Assembly: GCA_020746835.1 (NCBI GenBank)
Contig: JAGPNK010000003.1
Coordinates: 186,001 to 250,000 of the forward strand
Source: Stachybotrys elegans
Lineage: Eukaryota > Ascomycota > Sordariomycetes > Hypocreales > Stachybotryaceae
Reading direction: 5' to 3'
DNA length: 64,000 nt
The position numbers and the translations under genes are program-made. The notes under the pieces were generated by a model. That model was not told the origin of the DNA and did no database searches. It was given only the letters and a program-made list of their open reading frames with translations. Every line of letters begins with the position of its first letter. The stretch's first letter is position 1. This document shows, piece by piece, positions 47,871 through 60,424 of the stretch.

Positions 47871-49690
47871 GAGCAGCTTAGAAAAGAAAAATACTGGCGA
47901 CCTTGAAGATTGGATAGCTGGAATGGGTGTGTAGTACTGCAGTTTCATGTATCTCACCACACCTTATTTCCGAGCATACTCGCAGCAATGTCCGATCTTG
48001 TGCCTGATGGTTAGAAACGAGGCGTCAACGAGACCCTCCCACCCTAGTTATTCATGTCTTGTACCCAAACCTGCTGAGAGTACTGTACCCAAGCTACCCT
48101 TACCCAAGAGACTTTTTCGATTTCCTCCTTCCTCATCTGGAAGAAACAAAGCAAAACATCCAGCCAGCGCTGTGGTGGGGATATGGATCGAAGCAATGAG
48201 CGATTGTAGACTAAGTCACTGGTATCTAACTTCCACAATTGGAAGGACTACTGTATTGAAGCCATCTTGCAGAGCAGGCAGGGCATCGCATAATCTTGGT
48301 GATTAAATGAAGATTACAGCAAATCCCAACGCCGGACCTTTAGAATGCGTATAAAACGCGGTGCAGTCTCGGAAGGGAAGGTGAGTGGGAGACCCTGCTT
48401 AGCTTCAAGTGAGGAATATGAAAGGTTGGAGTCACTTTGATTGAGTAGGGCATCGTGTGCTCGGGTTGCCAAGCATGCCAAGCCATAAGCATGCCTCGTC
48501 TCCCGTCCGCTGAGCATCGGAGCCGCCCGACGCTGGATTGAGGGGAAGAGAAGGAGTAAAGAAAACGTGGAAGCATTGTTCGCCGCATGAGCCTCAAATC
48601 TTGGCCAGAGAGTACGGGCCGAGTTGCTTCGACGAATGCTTCTATGGATGGCCAGCGGCAATGATTAATTCATGGCCTTGCATTACCCAGCGGCATTTGT
48701 TGAATGTCTACGTTAGCGTCCTGTTTCAGATTGAGGCTCCCCTCTCCTTTTCCCAGCCGCTCGCTGGGGAGCATGAAAGCCATATGGCAAGCTAAAATAG
48801 TGCTCACGATATTCGTGCTTCGTGATTCGAGGTTGAGCAGCGCCTGTGGAGTTCGACCCGCCGCCTTGTCCGTTCTGGACCATTGTGCCGCTCCGTTCAT
48901 CACCCAGGGTCACGAACCCCCGGCAGCAGACGTGATAGTTGCTGGGCTCTATGGACGGCGATCAGACTGCGTGCCTCGGTCAAGGCCACGCAGCGGTCAG
49001 ACAGCGCACTTAGGACCTTCCGTTTCTAACGTTGGGCGCAAACGAGAACGATGCCGGCCATCTTGCCCTCGACATCTTATGAGCTATTTCTCCGTGCCGG
49101 CGCTTCTTGGCACAGAGTGGCGCCTCCCCTTGCTAGAAAAGGCGTGTGAGCGGCAGCATGGTGGCCATTCTGGGCGATATAGGAGGCGCCGCGGAGATTG
49201 TGCAGGTTGATGGTTTTGGAAGGAGAGTAGACGGAGCTACAAAGCATACAGCTGAGGCCAACCCCATCAAGTTGCGCCTGAAGAAGCACCTGCTTTCTTG
49301 TATCGCCCATGACTCAAGATTTCGAACTGCACGAGCCCGTTGTTTTAGCCGCCACACCTAGAATTTAAGCATATCGGGGGGAAGTAAGCCATGACGCGCA
49401 AAATGATCAGCCGGTGAGAAGCTGTCATCGAAGGTCATTGATGCAGCACAAGGGTGTTTATCGCTCCGATCCGCTCCAAGAGTCCTTTGAAATCTGGGGA
49501 GTGGGTATTTAGCGCTGTCGTAACAAGAAGCCATTACACAGTACGCTCTGCAGCCCCTGCCAAGATAGGGATGCGGCATCCGTGGGGATGGCTAGGAGAT
49601 CGACAGTCGAATCGCGGCAAGGGCTGACGAGATAGGAAGTTGTGAAAGCCCATATCACCAGAGTCATGGGAGTCATCTGAGGCTCTCGAA
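47871..49690. other. 1.8-kb intergenic region
   Basis: No gene recognised between the AtuA-like gene and the deuterolysin promoter. Frames at 48314-49361 have no domains or start logic. Confidence 0.4.
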
Positions 49691-49698
49691 TATAAAAG
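49691..49698 (+). promoter_or_regulatory. TATA box of the deuterolysin gene
   Basis: TATAAAAG, 100 bp upstream of the start codon, followed by a CT-rich leader. Strong core-promoter match, in keeping with a highly expressed secreted enzyme. Confidence 0.55.
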
Positions 49699-49790
49699 GA
49701 CTGGTTCCAACCCCCTTTCAAGCCCATCCTCAGCAGCCCTCAGCTCAGCATCCCGCCTCAGTCTCATCCTTCCGTCCTCCGTTGCCCAGC

Positions 49791-50893
49791 ATGAAGTTCT
49801 TCGTCGGTCTTACCGCCCTCGTGTCCCTGGCCCTCGCCGCCCCCTCCAAGGCGCCCACGCCTCTCGACGTCAAGCTCGAGAAGATTGGCAACTCGCAGGT
49901 CAAGGCCACCGTCACCAACAATGGCAAGAACGCTCTGAAGCTCTTCAAGAGCGGCACTCTTCTCGACAGCGTTGCCAACGAGAAGGCCATCGTTACTTCT
50001 GGATGTAAGTCGAGCCCCGGAAGCTCTATTAGCATGAAGTGGAGCTGACCATTGCTGCCGTAGCCGAGACTCTGGAGTTTGACGGTCTCCGTCTTCGTCT
50101 GAACACGGAGAACCTGGCTGAGGATGCCTTCCAGCGCATCGCTGCCGGCGAATCCATCGAGGTCACCTTCGATGTCGCCGAGGTCTACGACCTCTCCAAG
50201 GGTGGCAAGTTTGACATCGAGTCCTTCGGCGCCTTCTCCTTTGCCGAGGCCGACAGCACCACCCTGGTCGGCTCTGTCCCCTTCCACTCCAACAAGCTCG
50301 AGGCTGAGGTTGATGGTGCCGAGGCCGCAGCCACTCGCGTTGCCTTCCACCAGAAGCGCACCATTGTGCAGAGCGACTGCACCGGCACCCGCCTGACGGC
50401 CATCCGCACGGCCATCTCCAACTGCGCGAGCTTGGCCCGAAGCGCCCAGCAGGTCGCCGCCTCTGGCAGCGCTGACAAGGTGACCGAGTACTTCAAGTCC
50501 TCGACCAGCTCGGTCCGCAACACGGTTTCCACCGTCTTCTCTCGCGTCGCCTCCGAGTGCGGCTCCACCACCAGCGGTGTCTCGCGTCTCTACTGCTCCG
50601 ACGTCTACGGTGCCTGCTCGGGAGGCGTTATCGCCTACACCTTGCCTAGCGCCAGCTACGAGGCTTACTGTCCCTACTTCTTCAACAACATGGCTGCTCT
50701 GAGCCGAACCTGCCACGCTCAGGACCAGGCCACCACGGTCATCCACGAGCACACTCACCTTACCCAGATCCGTGGCACCAGCGACTATGGTGGTTACGGA
50801 TACAACTTTGTCCGCAGTCTTTCTGCTTCTCAGAACCTTAACCACGCTGACACCTACACCCTCTTCGCCCAGTCGATCTATGCTGGCTGCTAA
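49791..50893 (+). CDS. Deuterolysin-type metalloprotease (M35), secreted
   Basis: Secreted zinc endopeptidase of the aspzincin family. Two exons, 49791-50004 and 50064-50893 (donor GTAAGT, acceptor TAG), give 347 aa. Residues 1-17 (MKFFVGLTALVSLALAA) are the signal peptide. A propeptide of about 170 residues ends near FHQKRTIVQSDC, with a dibasic Kex2-like KR site. The mature enzyme shows the zinc site VIHEHTHLTQ (HExxH) and the third ligand Asp in GTSDYGGYGY. Six Cys are spread through the mature part, consistent with disulfides. Start and intron are unambiguous. Codon use is strongly biased to GAC/GCC/AAG, suggesting high expression. Confidence 0.95.
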
Positions 50894-51212
50894 GTCAGGT
50901 GGTGGGCGAAATATAAACGTGGTTTGCTAGCCAGGTATTTGAATATGAACATCAAGTGGATATAAAGTCAAAACAACGTTCCCTAATGTACGTAGTCGTC
51001 CTCCACTTGACTGACCTAAATAACATGTAGGCAAGAAATTGCAATGTCATTGAATACGTGCCAAGCTTAGACAAGTCCCCTAGGACCCCAGTTCTTGGGC
51101 ATCGTTGAGTTCCCCGTAATTCTTACATCTGCCCATCCCTGTCATGGTTGCTCGAGCAAAGTCATATCCAATGTCCAACGTAACGCCATGGGGATTTTTT
51201 ATCTTTACCTCC
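50894..51212. other. Short convergent intergenic region
   Basis: 3' ends of the deuterolysin and BPL_N-like genes face each other here. Nothing else seen. Confidence 0.4.
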
Positions 51213-51951
51213 TTATCTTGTAGGTGTTAGTTGCCTTCTCAGCATTGTGTACCAGGAAATTTCCAACTTAAACCAGTCCTTGGTTGCCTCTGGGTGAGGA
51301 CCTGTAAGTCCAACAAACCCGCGCCCGAATGAGGTGGCTGAAGCAGCGACGTCGCCGTTGGATGAATATCTTGCAAGGATTCTGGGGTCTTCACCCTTGA
51401 ATCCTGTCAGCATGGCCCCTTCCTGGAAGTAGAGCCAACGGCCACGTTGGACATTGCTGTAAGGAGAGCCGGAATTGAATTCCCAGTCGACTTGAATTAC
51501 AGCATCTCGCCCGTCGGAAACCTGTGCCCCTTCCTGCTCGCACTCGGAATCAGTATCGATACCTTTGGGTAGAAGACCTAACCCTGGCGATCGACCTGCG
51601 AGGTAGGCCCCCAGACAAAACCCCATGTAGCGGCCACCGTCACGGACAAAGTTCCTTATGATCTCTGCATGTTCTTTTATCTCCTTCCAAGCGGAATTGA
51701 GGTCTAACCATGAATTAGAAGGGAACTCTCGTTCTACTGATGCACTGACGAGACTCACCTGGTCCACCAGGATACGCATATACAGCAGCACTGCTCAAAA
51801 CCTCCGCTGATAAATCCACAGACTCATCTGGCCCACAATATGTGACATTGAAATGGTAGGGCGATGTCTCCAACACATGGGCAACTACTTCAGAACAGCC
51901 ATCGCAGGCAGCGTTGCCGCGATAGACCAGTGCCTGGGGCCTCGTGGCCAT
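51213..51951 (-). CDS. BPL_N/glutamine-amidotransferase-like fungal protein
   Basis: Small protein of the biotin-protein-ligase N-terminal-like family (class-I glutamine amidotransferase fold), often secreted in fungi; reaction unknown. Exons 51951-51759 and 51703-51213 (GTGAGT...TTAG) give 227 aa. Near the N-terminus is ATRPQALVYRGNAACDGCSE. AVYAYPGGPG is the oxyanion-type Gly loop, and GGRYMGFCLGAYLAG carries the nucleophile-elbow Cys. Later come VDWEFNSG, GRWLYFQEGAML and the conserved GLTGPHPEATKDWF ending. The open frame continues upstream of the chosen ATG through a hydrophobic stretch without ATG, so a 5' exon with a signal peptide may be missing. Confidence 0.8.
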
Positions 51952-52504
51952 TCGTATGCCTGCAACTAAAGGCAATGCAGAAGCGAGATGAGCTGGAACA
52001 AGTACGGAGCGCCTTTGTACCTTGCTACTGATGGGCGGCTTTAGGATAAATGTTGTTGTTGCCTAGGCTGTAAGTGATAAGTAGACATGATTGAGTCCTA
52101 CGAAGTTACATCAGCAAATATATATAACAACGGACTCTGAGCCATTGGCTACGGCGTTTAGGCATGACGCTGACAAGTTGTTTTGGAAAAACGGTCAGAC
52201 TAAACGCTGTTAGAAACAGGATTAGCTGGACCAGAGTTTGGACCACCCAAACCTAGTTCGCTGGTTAGACTGCAGCTCTTCCTTGCCATACTTGAGACAG
52301 ATTCTACACAGCCCCATTCAGCCTGAGCAAGCGGGGGTTTCGAGAGCTTAGCTCGACGGGGACGCTAGGCCTCGTGGTTGACGCTGGCTGTGGGCTGAGA
52401 AATGAGGAGACGGCAATTTCCACTTCCACCTTTCATCAACATTTGCCATCAAAACCCACCAGCATTTCCCTCTGCATACACCCCATAACCCCATATCACA
52501 AGCC
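51952..52504. other. 0.55-kb divergent intergenic region
   Basis: Shared upstream region of the BPL_N-like gene (-) and the Zn2Cys6 regulator (+). No other feature recognised. Confidence 0.4.
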
Positions 52505-54066
52505 ATGGAGAATAATGAAAAGACGTCATCAAAGAGAACTAGAGCGTTTGCTCCCAAAGTCCGCACCGGATGCCTTACGTGGTAGGCGCCCCCCAGCTCC
52601 CCCAATTGAACTTGCTTTGGTCGAGGACAGAGGTGTTGAACGTCAATGCTAGCAAGAAGAGAAGAAAGAAGTGCGACGAAGAGAAACCTACTTGTCGTAG
52701 GTGTAGCGACGGTGGGTATGTTTGCGACGGCTATACGCCAGCCCCAATCACAGCACCCCCAGACAGGCCGGAATCTGCGATCGTACAGGCATCAGCACCG
52801 GTGCCGTATCGTGCCTTGCTGCCAGGCGATTGGCTAGGGGTGCACTTCTACAACCACTTCTTCGGCCAGACGGTCCATGACATGGCCATCTCTCGGAGTC
52901 TGAACTCCGATTTCTGGCGCAGCTCCTTTATGGGGCCGAGCCAAGACGCCCGATGCATATGGCATGCTACCGTCGCCCTCGGCGCAGTGCATTGGATGTT
53001 TATTACGCCATCTGCAGAGCATGACCCATCTCTCACCCGCTTTGCCACGATACAGTACAACGGGGCCATCTCGGAGCTGATGCAGATTACGCAGAGGGCT
53101 GAAGAGTCTCCGACCAACTCGTCCACCATCTTGACATGCTGTTTTCTATTCGTCCTCTTGGAAAGCCTCAGAGGAAACTTCTCGGAAGCCATGAGACATC
53201 TGAACTCCGGTGCAAGAATCATCACATCAACCCCAATCAGCATGTCATCAAGTACAGCCGTGAGGCAATTGGCTGCATCGTTTCACGCAATAACTTCCCA
53301 ACTGTCTCTGTTTCTGGAAACCCGCATCTTCCCCGACCTAACGGGCTTCATGGTTCCGATGAAGAAGTATAAGGACTCGGGCACTAAGCTTCGTGACCTA
53401 GATGAGGCCGAAGATGCGTTGAACTCGCTCGACGACGTGCTGGCCTCCATGGTATACGATGACTGCACGTGTGAACCAATCAGCAAGTCCGAGTGCGCTG
53501 CACAATGGGCAGTACTTAGGGAGAAGGTCCGTACGTGGAGCACCGGGTTTGATTGCTTGCTGAAGCAGGTTCCTCGTCGGGATCAGGATTCGCACACGAA
53601 GAAGATACTCAACCTGAAGGTCCAACAGAGAATGTGGGAAATAGTGGTGGGCGACGACGACGACGACGACGACTTCTGTGACGCCGACTGTAGTGACGTC
53701 GACTGCGGCGAAGGACCGCCCACTCCGAAGATCACGACTGCAGAGTGCAACGAGATTTTGGACAAGGTCGAGATCTTGTGGAAAGACGCAGTCCGGCCGA
53801 GATTTGGGCTGAAAGCGGACCTGATCACGGCCGCCTACCAACTCTACGTGTTCTGCCCGGACGTCTCGGTCCGTCACAGAATCATAGCCCTCCTGCGGTC
53901 AAGGAGGAGGAGAGAGATTATGTGGGATAGTTTTGACATGGCAATGTTCCTCGAGGAGGATATGGCGCAACGCGAGATGGGGTTCCAGAAGCCAGCGTGG
54001 CCCGATATTGGACCGTCGCCGAGCCAAGACGCGTTGCTTGTATTTAGGCCTGCTCCATCTCTGTAA
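52505..54066 (+). CDS. Zn2Cys6 fungal transcription factor
   Basis: Binuclear zinc-cluster regulator, nuclear. Exons 52505-52581 and 52653-54066 (GTAGGC...CTAG) give 496 aa. The zinc cluster is split by the intron: RTGCLTC in exon 1 and KKRRKKCDEEKPTCRRC plus GYVC in exon 2, giving all six Cys with usual spacing. The rest resembles the fungal-specific regulator domain that follows short zinc clusters (HFYNHFFGQTVHDM; CIWHATVALGAVHWMF; NFSEAMRHLNSGARII). Near residue 365 there is an acidic run of Asp followed by Cys-rich text (FCDADCSDVDC), perhaps an activation region. It sits between the BPL_N-like, lipocalin-like and MFS genes and could control some of them; that is inference from proximity only. 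Confidence 0.9.
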
Positions 54067-54201
54067 TGCCAAGCAAGTGGCTGCCGCCGTCGCCAACGCC
54101 AACGGCTGGCAGACATTATGGCAGCGCTAACATGTCCTTTGTGGCAAGAATTGATATACGTGATCATTGTCTATGCACATCTAATGGTTCCATGATGGCA
54201 C

Positions 54202-54823
54202 TTAGGCTACATAGTCATACACGAAGCGGAATTGCTCGCGCTTCTTGTCCTTCTGGACGATGATGCGACGGCAATGGCGCCGCTCACCATTCACCATCTG
54301 GAAACCCCATATCTGCGTGGCGGTCCAGCCTTTGCTCGCGTTCTCGACGTAGGTGAAGATGATGTTCTTGCCCTGGCCGTCGCCCTCGGGCAGCCAATCC
54401 TGGCGCAGCCACTCGTCCTCAATCTCGTCGAGACTGACCCACTGGCTGCGGCCCTTGCAATCGCCAAACAGCCAGTCGCTGTGCTCGCGGTAGAAGTTGT
54501 CGAAGCATCGCAGCTCCTTGGTGCTGGACAGGCCGGCGGCGGACTGGTCGCTGTCGATGTGCGTGACGATGTCGGAGGCGGTACTGGGGGGCTTGGGGGG
54601 AGCTTCGTATTGATTGACGGTGACGGTGATGCTGGCGAGGCCAATGGTCTTGCGGAGGAGGAAGCCGATGCCTTGGAGGGCGAGGCCGGCTTCGGGAGAG
54701 TCGGAGAGGGTCTTGTTCTGTGCGCGCGCGTTAGCCAATGCAGCATCGACGGGCTGGGACGGTGCTCACCAGGACCCAGGTACCGCTGAGGTTCCTGTTG
54801 TTCTTGTCGGCGGGAGCAGCCAT
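54202..54823 (-). CDS. Small lipocalin-like fungal protein
   Basis: Two exons, 54823-54770 and 54717-54202 (GTGAGC...CACAG), give 189 aa. The start SGTWVLNKTLSD recalls the G-x-W strand of lipocalin-type beta barrels, and the body alternates beta-like segments (ASITVTVNQYEAPPK; GKNIIFTYVENASKGWTATQ; IWGFQMVNGERRHCRRIIVQ). No signal peptide is present, so it is likely intracellular. I recall similar short proteins in other ascomycetes without known function. The barrel-type ligand-binding idea is inference. Confidence 0.75.
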
Positions 54824-55649
54824 GGTTGATGGTGGACGATAGGAGGGTAAGCAGATGGAGGGGATGCGGAGACTTTCTTGAGGCTCTCCCTTTCCAACAG
54901 ACGAAAGGGGACGGAGGGGAGTGGTATAAGAGTGCAGACTGGAGCAGGCAGGTTGAGGTCTCAGATTGCGTAGCGAACGCCTCGTCCCTTGATCGATTGA
55001 GAAACAGCCGAGGTTGAGGAGCAACAAGACGACGACTCCGCACTTGATGAGACGAGGAAGATGGCCAGAGAAGGGCCCAGGGTGGGGGTGGGGAAATTGT
55101 CAATACTTACTCAGTTCTTCGATTCGGGACACGTCATGACGTAAACCCGACTGGGCCTCTAGACATTGTGCCCACGTCGGCGAGTAAATGGCTGCATGTG
55201 AATCACGGAGGATTTCCGGCGCGCGAGCCTGTGAGACTGCCAGCGCATCACCACCACCTCTGGCCTTGTTGGGAAGAAAAGCGCCAGGGTAAACCAGCCA
55301 CGGCGACCGTCCCCTAGGCTGTTGAGCTAGCAGGCGTTTCACTCAGCTCCGCCGCCGGTCCGTTTTATTCACCGTCTTTAGTCTCTCGCCAGGGTGGACT
55401 AAGTGGCCCGTATTCTGATGGACTCGTTGGATACATGCATGTTCATATCGGTGAGACGATGCGAGTGCGTACACTGATTCAACAAAGGGTCAATTTGAAC
55501 TCTATGAACGGTTATAGCATTGTGAATGCGTCCAAGAAGGCCTGTGTAGCGCCAAGACAAGAAAGGAAGCAAGCATTTGAAGCGTTGCCTCTGAGACAAA
55601 GTAAATATTTTCTATCCCCTTCGTCCAATCACCTCACCATCAAGATCAA
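54824..55649. other. 0.8-kb intergenic region
   Basis: Promoter of the lipocalin-like gene and 3' side of the MFS gene. No gene seen. Confidence 0.4.
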
Positions 55650-57319
55650 TTATTGCGGACGCAGGGCACCTCGCTCAGAACGGCCCCAGTAGCCGTGGAT
55701 GAACTGACGAACCTCCCTCCCCCAGAAAACGGCTGGGACCACGAGGAATCCCAAGACGGCGTTGGTAACGCATAAAATGATGGTCGCTGTCAGGATGTAC
55801 CGCCCGTTGAGACATGCCAGGATGCCATTGGCAATCCCAAAGCTAACAATGTTGCCCATCATCAGCTGGACTGCCAATGCGGGTGCCGCCCATTTGGGAA
55901 AAGCCTCGGTTATCCAAATTGTGAACGCCACATTGGCTGACAAGTAGCTGAAGATGATCAGAGTGGTGGAGAAATATATAAAGAATGGAGGCCAGGAGTA
56001 ATGGATGGTCAATCCGTTGATCAGGACGCTAAGAAATCCTGTAAAGATGGGGATGGAGAAAGAAAAGAGATAGACTTCTGCGTGGCGTACGCCACCACTT
56101 CGCAGTGCCTGCGTCCGGGTGAACCAGGTCATGACGGGTCCGGTCAAGGGAAACACCAGGATAGCACCAATTATGCCAGACGCGCCAAGCAAGTTGCTGA
56201 CTATGGCAGGGTTCTGGCCCTTTTGCTCTATTAGAGTGTCGAGTTGAGTCGAGACGAGAAAGACGACGCCACTCAGATTAGTGGCTGTGAGCAGCCCGAC
56301 CCAGAGAACCATTGGATTCAGCAGGCAGAGCAGCATCTGCATGTACGTCGCCAGAAGGGACTTCCAGTTGATTGTGAGGGATTGCGTTTCGGCCTCATTC
56401 CTGGGGCCAGCAAATTCCTCCTCGCGATAGACGAGGACCTTCTCCGAGGCCGTCTGGATGAGGACGCGGCCATCCAGAGCAACTGGCGGCCGAAGAAAGA
56501 AGGTTTCTGGAAGTAGTACCACGAGAAGTAGAAGCGATATGGTAGAGACAACGAGCCACACAACATAGATATGCCGCCAACTCGTTTCCGAACTCATGAG
56601 GCAGGGGAGGCCAATCATGCCGACTCTGCTAAGCACGCCCAAAATACTCCAGTGCAGGGCTATCACGAGTGGGCGCTCGTGTATAAAGGTGCAGTCGATG
56701 AGAACGAGCGTGCTCTGTTGATAATATTAGAGAACGTCAACGGTGGAGGAGCGGTAGAGCAGAGTACTGACCACTGAGATGGAAGCTCCTGCGGCAATGG
56801 ACTGGAAGCCCACAGCAGCCAGCATTTGTTCAAAGCTCCCGCATATCGCAGCCCAGAGGGTGGAAAGACAGGTGATAGTCGCAGAAGCGACGAGTACTGG
56901 CTTCCGCCCCATGGCTGTCGCCAGTGGCACGGCGAGCAGGTATCCCAATGCCGGCCCCAGAGTCATGGCTGCTGATATAGCCTCGGAGTCAACGTGCTTT
57001 GACTGTCGCGTCGTCAGCCAAGTCTTTTCAACACAATTTGGGGATCGCCACCCACGTCTTTACTAAATTCCCGGTCCACAGGCTCGGTGATTACCCCAGA
57101 AATGTTGATCTCGAAATGCGCAGTGCTAGCATACAGCACCAACGCGGAGAGTGCCAGGAATCTCTTGGAATAGCTCCACGTCAGTGGGTCTTGAGGCGAG
57201 TCGCTGGGTATGGGCAGCTTGAGCATGACGCCTGCCTCTGAGACGAGGTAGACGCTGCCAGGAGTGTGCTTGAATGTCTCGCATTGTGAGAGACGGTTCG
57301 AGGCGGGTGAGGAAGCCAT
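55650..57319 (-). CDS. MFS transporter
   Basis: Major-facilitator permease with about 12 helices. Exons 57319-57056, 57002-56772 and 56714-55650 join in phase 0 (519 aa). After a 45-residue hydrophilic N-terminus come PQDPLTWSYSKRFLALSALV (DHA1-like entry to TM1), LGPALGYLLAVPLATAMGRK (motif A) and FQSIAAGASISVV. A central cytoplasmic loop (RVLIQTASEKVLVYREEE) divides the two halves. The usual charged motif B in TM4 and the Gly/Pro-rich motif C are weak, so the substrate class is uncertain. Splice donors are GTGGGT and GTCAGT. Unlike the MFS at 31.9 kb it has introns and a distinct sequence, so the two are not a recent duplicate pair. Confidence 0.88.
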
Positions 57320-57933
57320 CGTCAAAGGGTAGTAGCGCCGGACCTCTGGTTGAAGATACTCGAGCAGTTGAATTGTGGATGCAAAACATTGCCGCCGAGG
57401 CAGCGCATCTTATATCCTGTACACTATGGGGGCTCATGCTGGCGGCCGCGACGGAAATTGGGCCTATACCGAAACGATGTTGTTTCCACGGCAAGATCCG
57501 GACTGTCACATGGCGCCGTCTCTCAGGGCCCCCCTAGCAAACCTTGCCATGCCCCTTCGAGCCCAACGTGCGGCAGCCACTACAAGCAGGGCTGAGGTTC
57601 CCTCTCGCTTCCTGTGACAGCTGCTTCCCCGGAGGCCGCTAGCGGTGTCAGATCCCCCAGTTTCAAGGGCAAGCTTAATGGCGCCTCGTTTCGGCAGTGT
57701 GTGATCGTGCAATCGTTGGCGCGCGCGAATAAATTGCCGTTGGAGGGAGAGGGGGTTACGACGACTAGCGTGGCGCAGGAGGTGACTTGAAAAGTTTCAC
57801 CAAGCAAGTATTTGATAGTCGTTCGATCTTGGCATCCATCTTCGGTACAGGCCTGGTTCGGTATCTTCCTTCAAGCCCCTGCAAGCAATGATTGTCATAT
57901 GCAGGGACTGATATACGGTGTCCGTACACATAC
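57320..57933. other. Intergenic upstream of MFS gene
   Basis: No gene recognised. Confidence 0.4.
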
Positions 57934-58200
57934 ACGAACTTCTCATCCCTGGCACGTCGGCGACTAGCCCACTCGCGGAATGCGACAACTATCGGTAGAG
58001 GCAAGCGTCCGTGCCACGATCTAGACTGCACCTTGCCGTCCCATGGGCGCTTTTCCAAGGCAACTTGATGCAGGAATTCCAGACTTTGTGCCTAATGGGA
58101 TGAATAGGCGTCAGTCTGAGCTAACAGCTAGTCATGGTAAGAGATGAGCCCTGTTCCACTGCCGGAGAACCCGGGCGGCTTCCGGGCTTCCGCGGACCAG
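57934..58200 (+). repeat. Copy A of a diverged direct repeat
   Basis: Shares ordered blocks with 60425-60660 on the same strand, for example CCTGGCACGTC, CCACTCGC, CCGTGCCAC, GATGAGC and TTCCGGGCTTCCG, separated by small indels. The two copies are about 2.5 kb apart and flank the decayed HET gene. Confidence 0.6.
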
Positions 58201-58886
58201 AGCTTAAATGTGAAATCCCCTTTATTTAGGCAATAATGAGAATGCTAGGGCTGCACAGCCTAAGCTAAAGCAGAGAGGTCGCTGGCGTTGAGTTCGTACT
58301 CGGAACCCGTCAATGTCGATACCAAGCACAAGGAGATTGTCAGCGTTGGGGTCTGGTAAAAGGTTGAATAACCACGAAATGAGGTATCAAGGGCTTCGTA
58401 GCTAGGTGTGGGGTATTAACTTATGACAAGAATGCTCGACTCAAGGATACAGAGAGCAACTCTCGTGGTAATGAAACATAGGTGGAGATGGTTTATTGGT
58501 CTTTCAATATCTACCCACCACCCTAAAACAATAAGCCCCGCCAGTGTAGCTTTGTTGAAGACTGATGTCCCCCATTATTTCAAACCTCATACAATTAGAG
58601 TTACTCATGATTCTGGAAGATATCGGTAAGCTCGCAGTCCTCATGCTCTCAAGGCGTGAGACGCCCAATGCACGCTCCGAAGTTGACTCAATATTGGCGA
58701 ATGAGACAAGCAATGAGGATGCACCCTTAGCCTAAGGTAGGCACGCCCTGGCATTCCAATCTATATGACTACCCAACAAGCTACTATCAAGGCAGTTGGA
58801 GTTAGACTATCGTGATATTCCCCTCTTTTCGCACCCTTGATACAGCGTCGCCTGTGTATCTTTGAGTGGAGGTGGTTCTAAGACGT
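58201..58886. other. Intergenic between repeat copy A and the HET remnant
   Basis: No gene recognised; it may hold the decayed 3' end of the HET gene. Confidence 0.4.
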
Positions 58887-60130
58887 CTAGTCTCTAACCA
58901 AACCTACACGCTTGCACACACGGGTGCTTCCACCTAGTATAGTTGTTCCAGAAGTAGAAATTTTGTGTGATGGGTTAAGTCTAGAGCCAATAGCTTCTTG
59001 CCACTCATTAATAGCTTCTTCGTCTTCATCCGTGTCAAGAACGCAGTTGTGCCATATCTCATGATTCATAAATATTTCCGTGTCATCTGCTTCCAGGTTC
59101 TTTGAGCAAGACGGTGACGTTGAAAATCCCTCCCTTCACCTTTAGATATGATCCTTGCATCCGAGAGCCAAATACATTTACGCTGACCGATACGCCGTCA
59201 ACCTCTACGGGTTCCAAGTCTAATTCATCACTCGGTTCCTCGGCTAGGATTGTAGAACCCCTGAATGGAATCTGGCTCAAGAAAGACAGTCGAAGGGGCA
59301 TCTCTACGCTTCCAGTGCAGACGCTGGCGCAGTGTATGTTTGCAAAGCTCTGCAACATAACGAATATGGGCCCCCTCTGCATCGAAATTCTTCTTCCTAT
59401 GCTTCACAAGGCCAGACAATGCCTCTAAACTACCAGTTTGGTACGCCAGGTTGCGCGTCATAAACCCCATCACGAGTTTGGGCCATGCCAGGACGGAAAC
59501 TGTCCATTCCAGAGACGGTCAGTAAACCCAGGCGAACATTCGCGCTGGACTGCTGATTGGCACCTCCAAGTTATCTCGTTGAACGCGAAATGGAAGGTTC
59601 GCGGAGAGAGAATTGTTTTCTCAAGTACCCAGCCTCGAGCGCATAGAGGACTTGGATCGTCATCTGGGTTTAGCACGGCATGACGTGGATATGCAAAGCT
59701 GACATGGGTGGTATCGTATGAATCAACAGCTGGCCTATGGACATAAAAGCTTGTATTCCTGTGCCTGCTTCGCCGCGTATTCCATCCCAATAGTGCAAAG
59801 GAATTCCGCCTCGCTATCCTTGGCAGCGTCTGCAGCAATGCAGTCTGTGTAGACCTCCGTATTTTTCGAACCTTGTTCTTGCGTGCGGATAGGCGGGTCG
59901 ACACTTTCGCATGGTTTGAAGCATCTTGTTGGGGAATGTTTGCGAGAATTCCTGATCCCGACCTCGTGGGATAGAGAATAGTGACTTGGAAGCTGGTTCC
60001 CTGCATGAGACACATATGCCTGTAAATATGGCCAATACGGAGTTTGAGTCTAAAGCGGCCGTGGGCGTCGGGCGTCGCTGACAGGGAATGTTAAACCGTA
60101 TAGCCGTTTTAGACCAGCAAAGGCACACTC
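58887..60130 (-). pseudogene. Decayed heterokaryon-incompatibility (HET) domain gene
   Basis: HET proteins trigger cell death on fusion of unlike strains. Fragments of the HET domain are spread over different minus-strand frames. YTDCIAADAAKDSEAEF (near 59850-59800) matches the block that usually reads like NIAATAAKDS. CARGWVLEKTILSPRTFHF (about 59640-59580) matches the R-x-W-x-x-QE-x-LL-SPR-x-xHF block, and FNEITWRCQS follows. Further on, GSLEALSGLV (near 59420) matches the LPALSGLA block of the C-terminal part. Weak traces continue to 58887 (RVCKRVGLVRD). Frame changes and stops separate these pieces and no splice scheme joins them, so the gene is broken. Confidence 0.7.
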
Positions 60131-60424
60131 TGCTACCCCGGAGACCGTCTGAGAATCCAAACGCTCAAATGACTAGTCTAAACCCAAAATGGAGAATCCC
60201 TACGCAAAATCCTAAAACGAAGGGGCAGGTAGGGAGGGATAGACAGTTCGATCAAGCACAGCGTTTATGCTCAGCTCAGAGATCAGCCGTCTTGACACCC
60301 GACAAGACTGCTCGCGGAAGGAAAAGGACTTATGCACTCAATGGCTTTTTAGGGTTCCAAGAAAGAAATAACTGGGAACCTGGATTATTTCACTGATGTA
60401 CCTGGACATACATGGATTGTCCGA
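60131..60424. other. Intergenic
   Basis: Probable 5' side of the HET remnant. No intact feature seen. Confidence 0.35.

Noticed and set aside
49745..50845. Antisense open frame of 366 codons across the deuterolysin gene
   Set aside because: It is a shadow created by the strong GC3 bias of the real gene. The sense strand has signal peptide, HExxH and intron consensus; the antisense frame has none.
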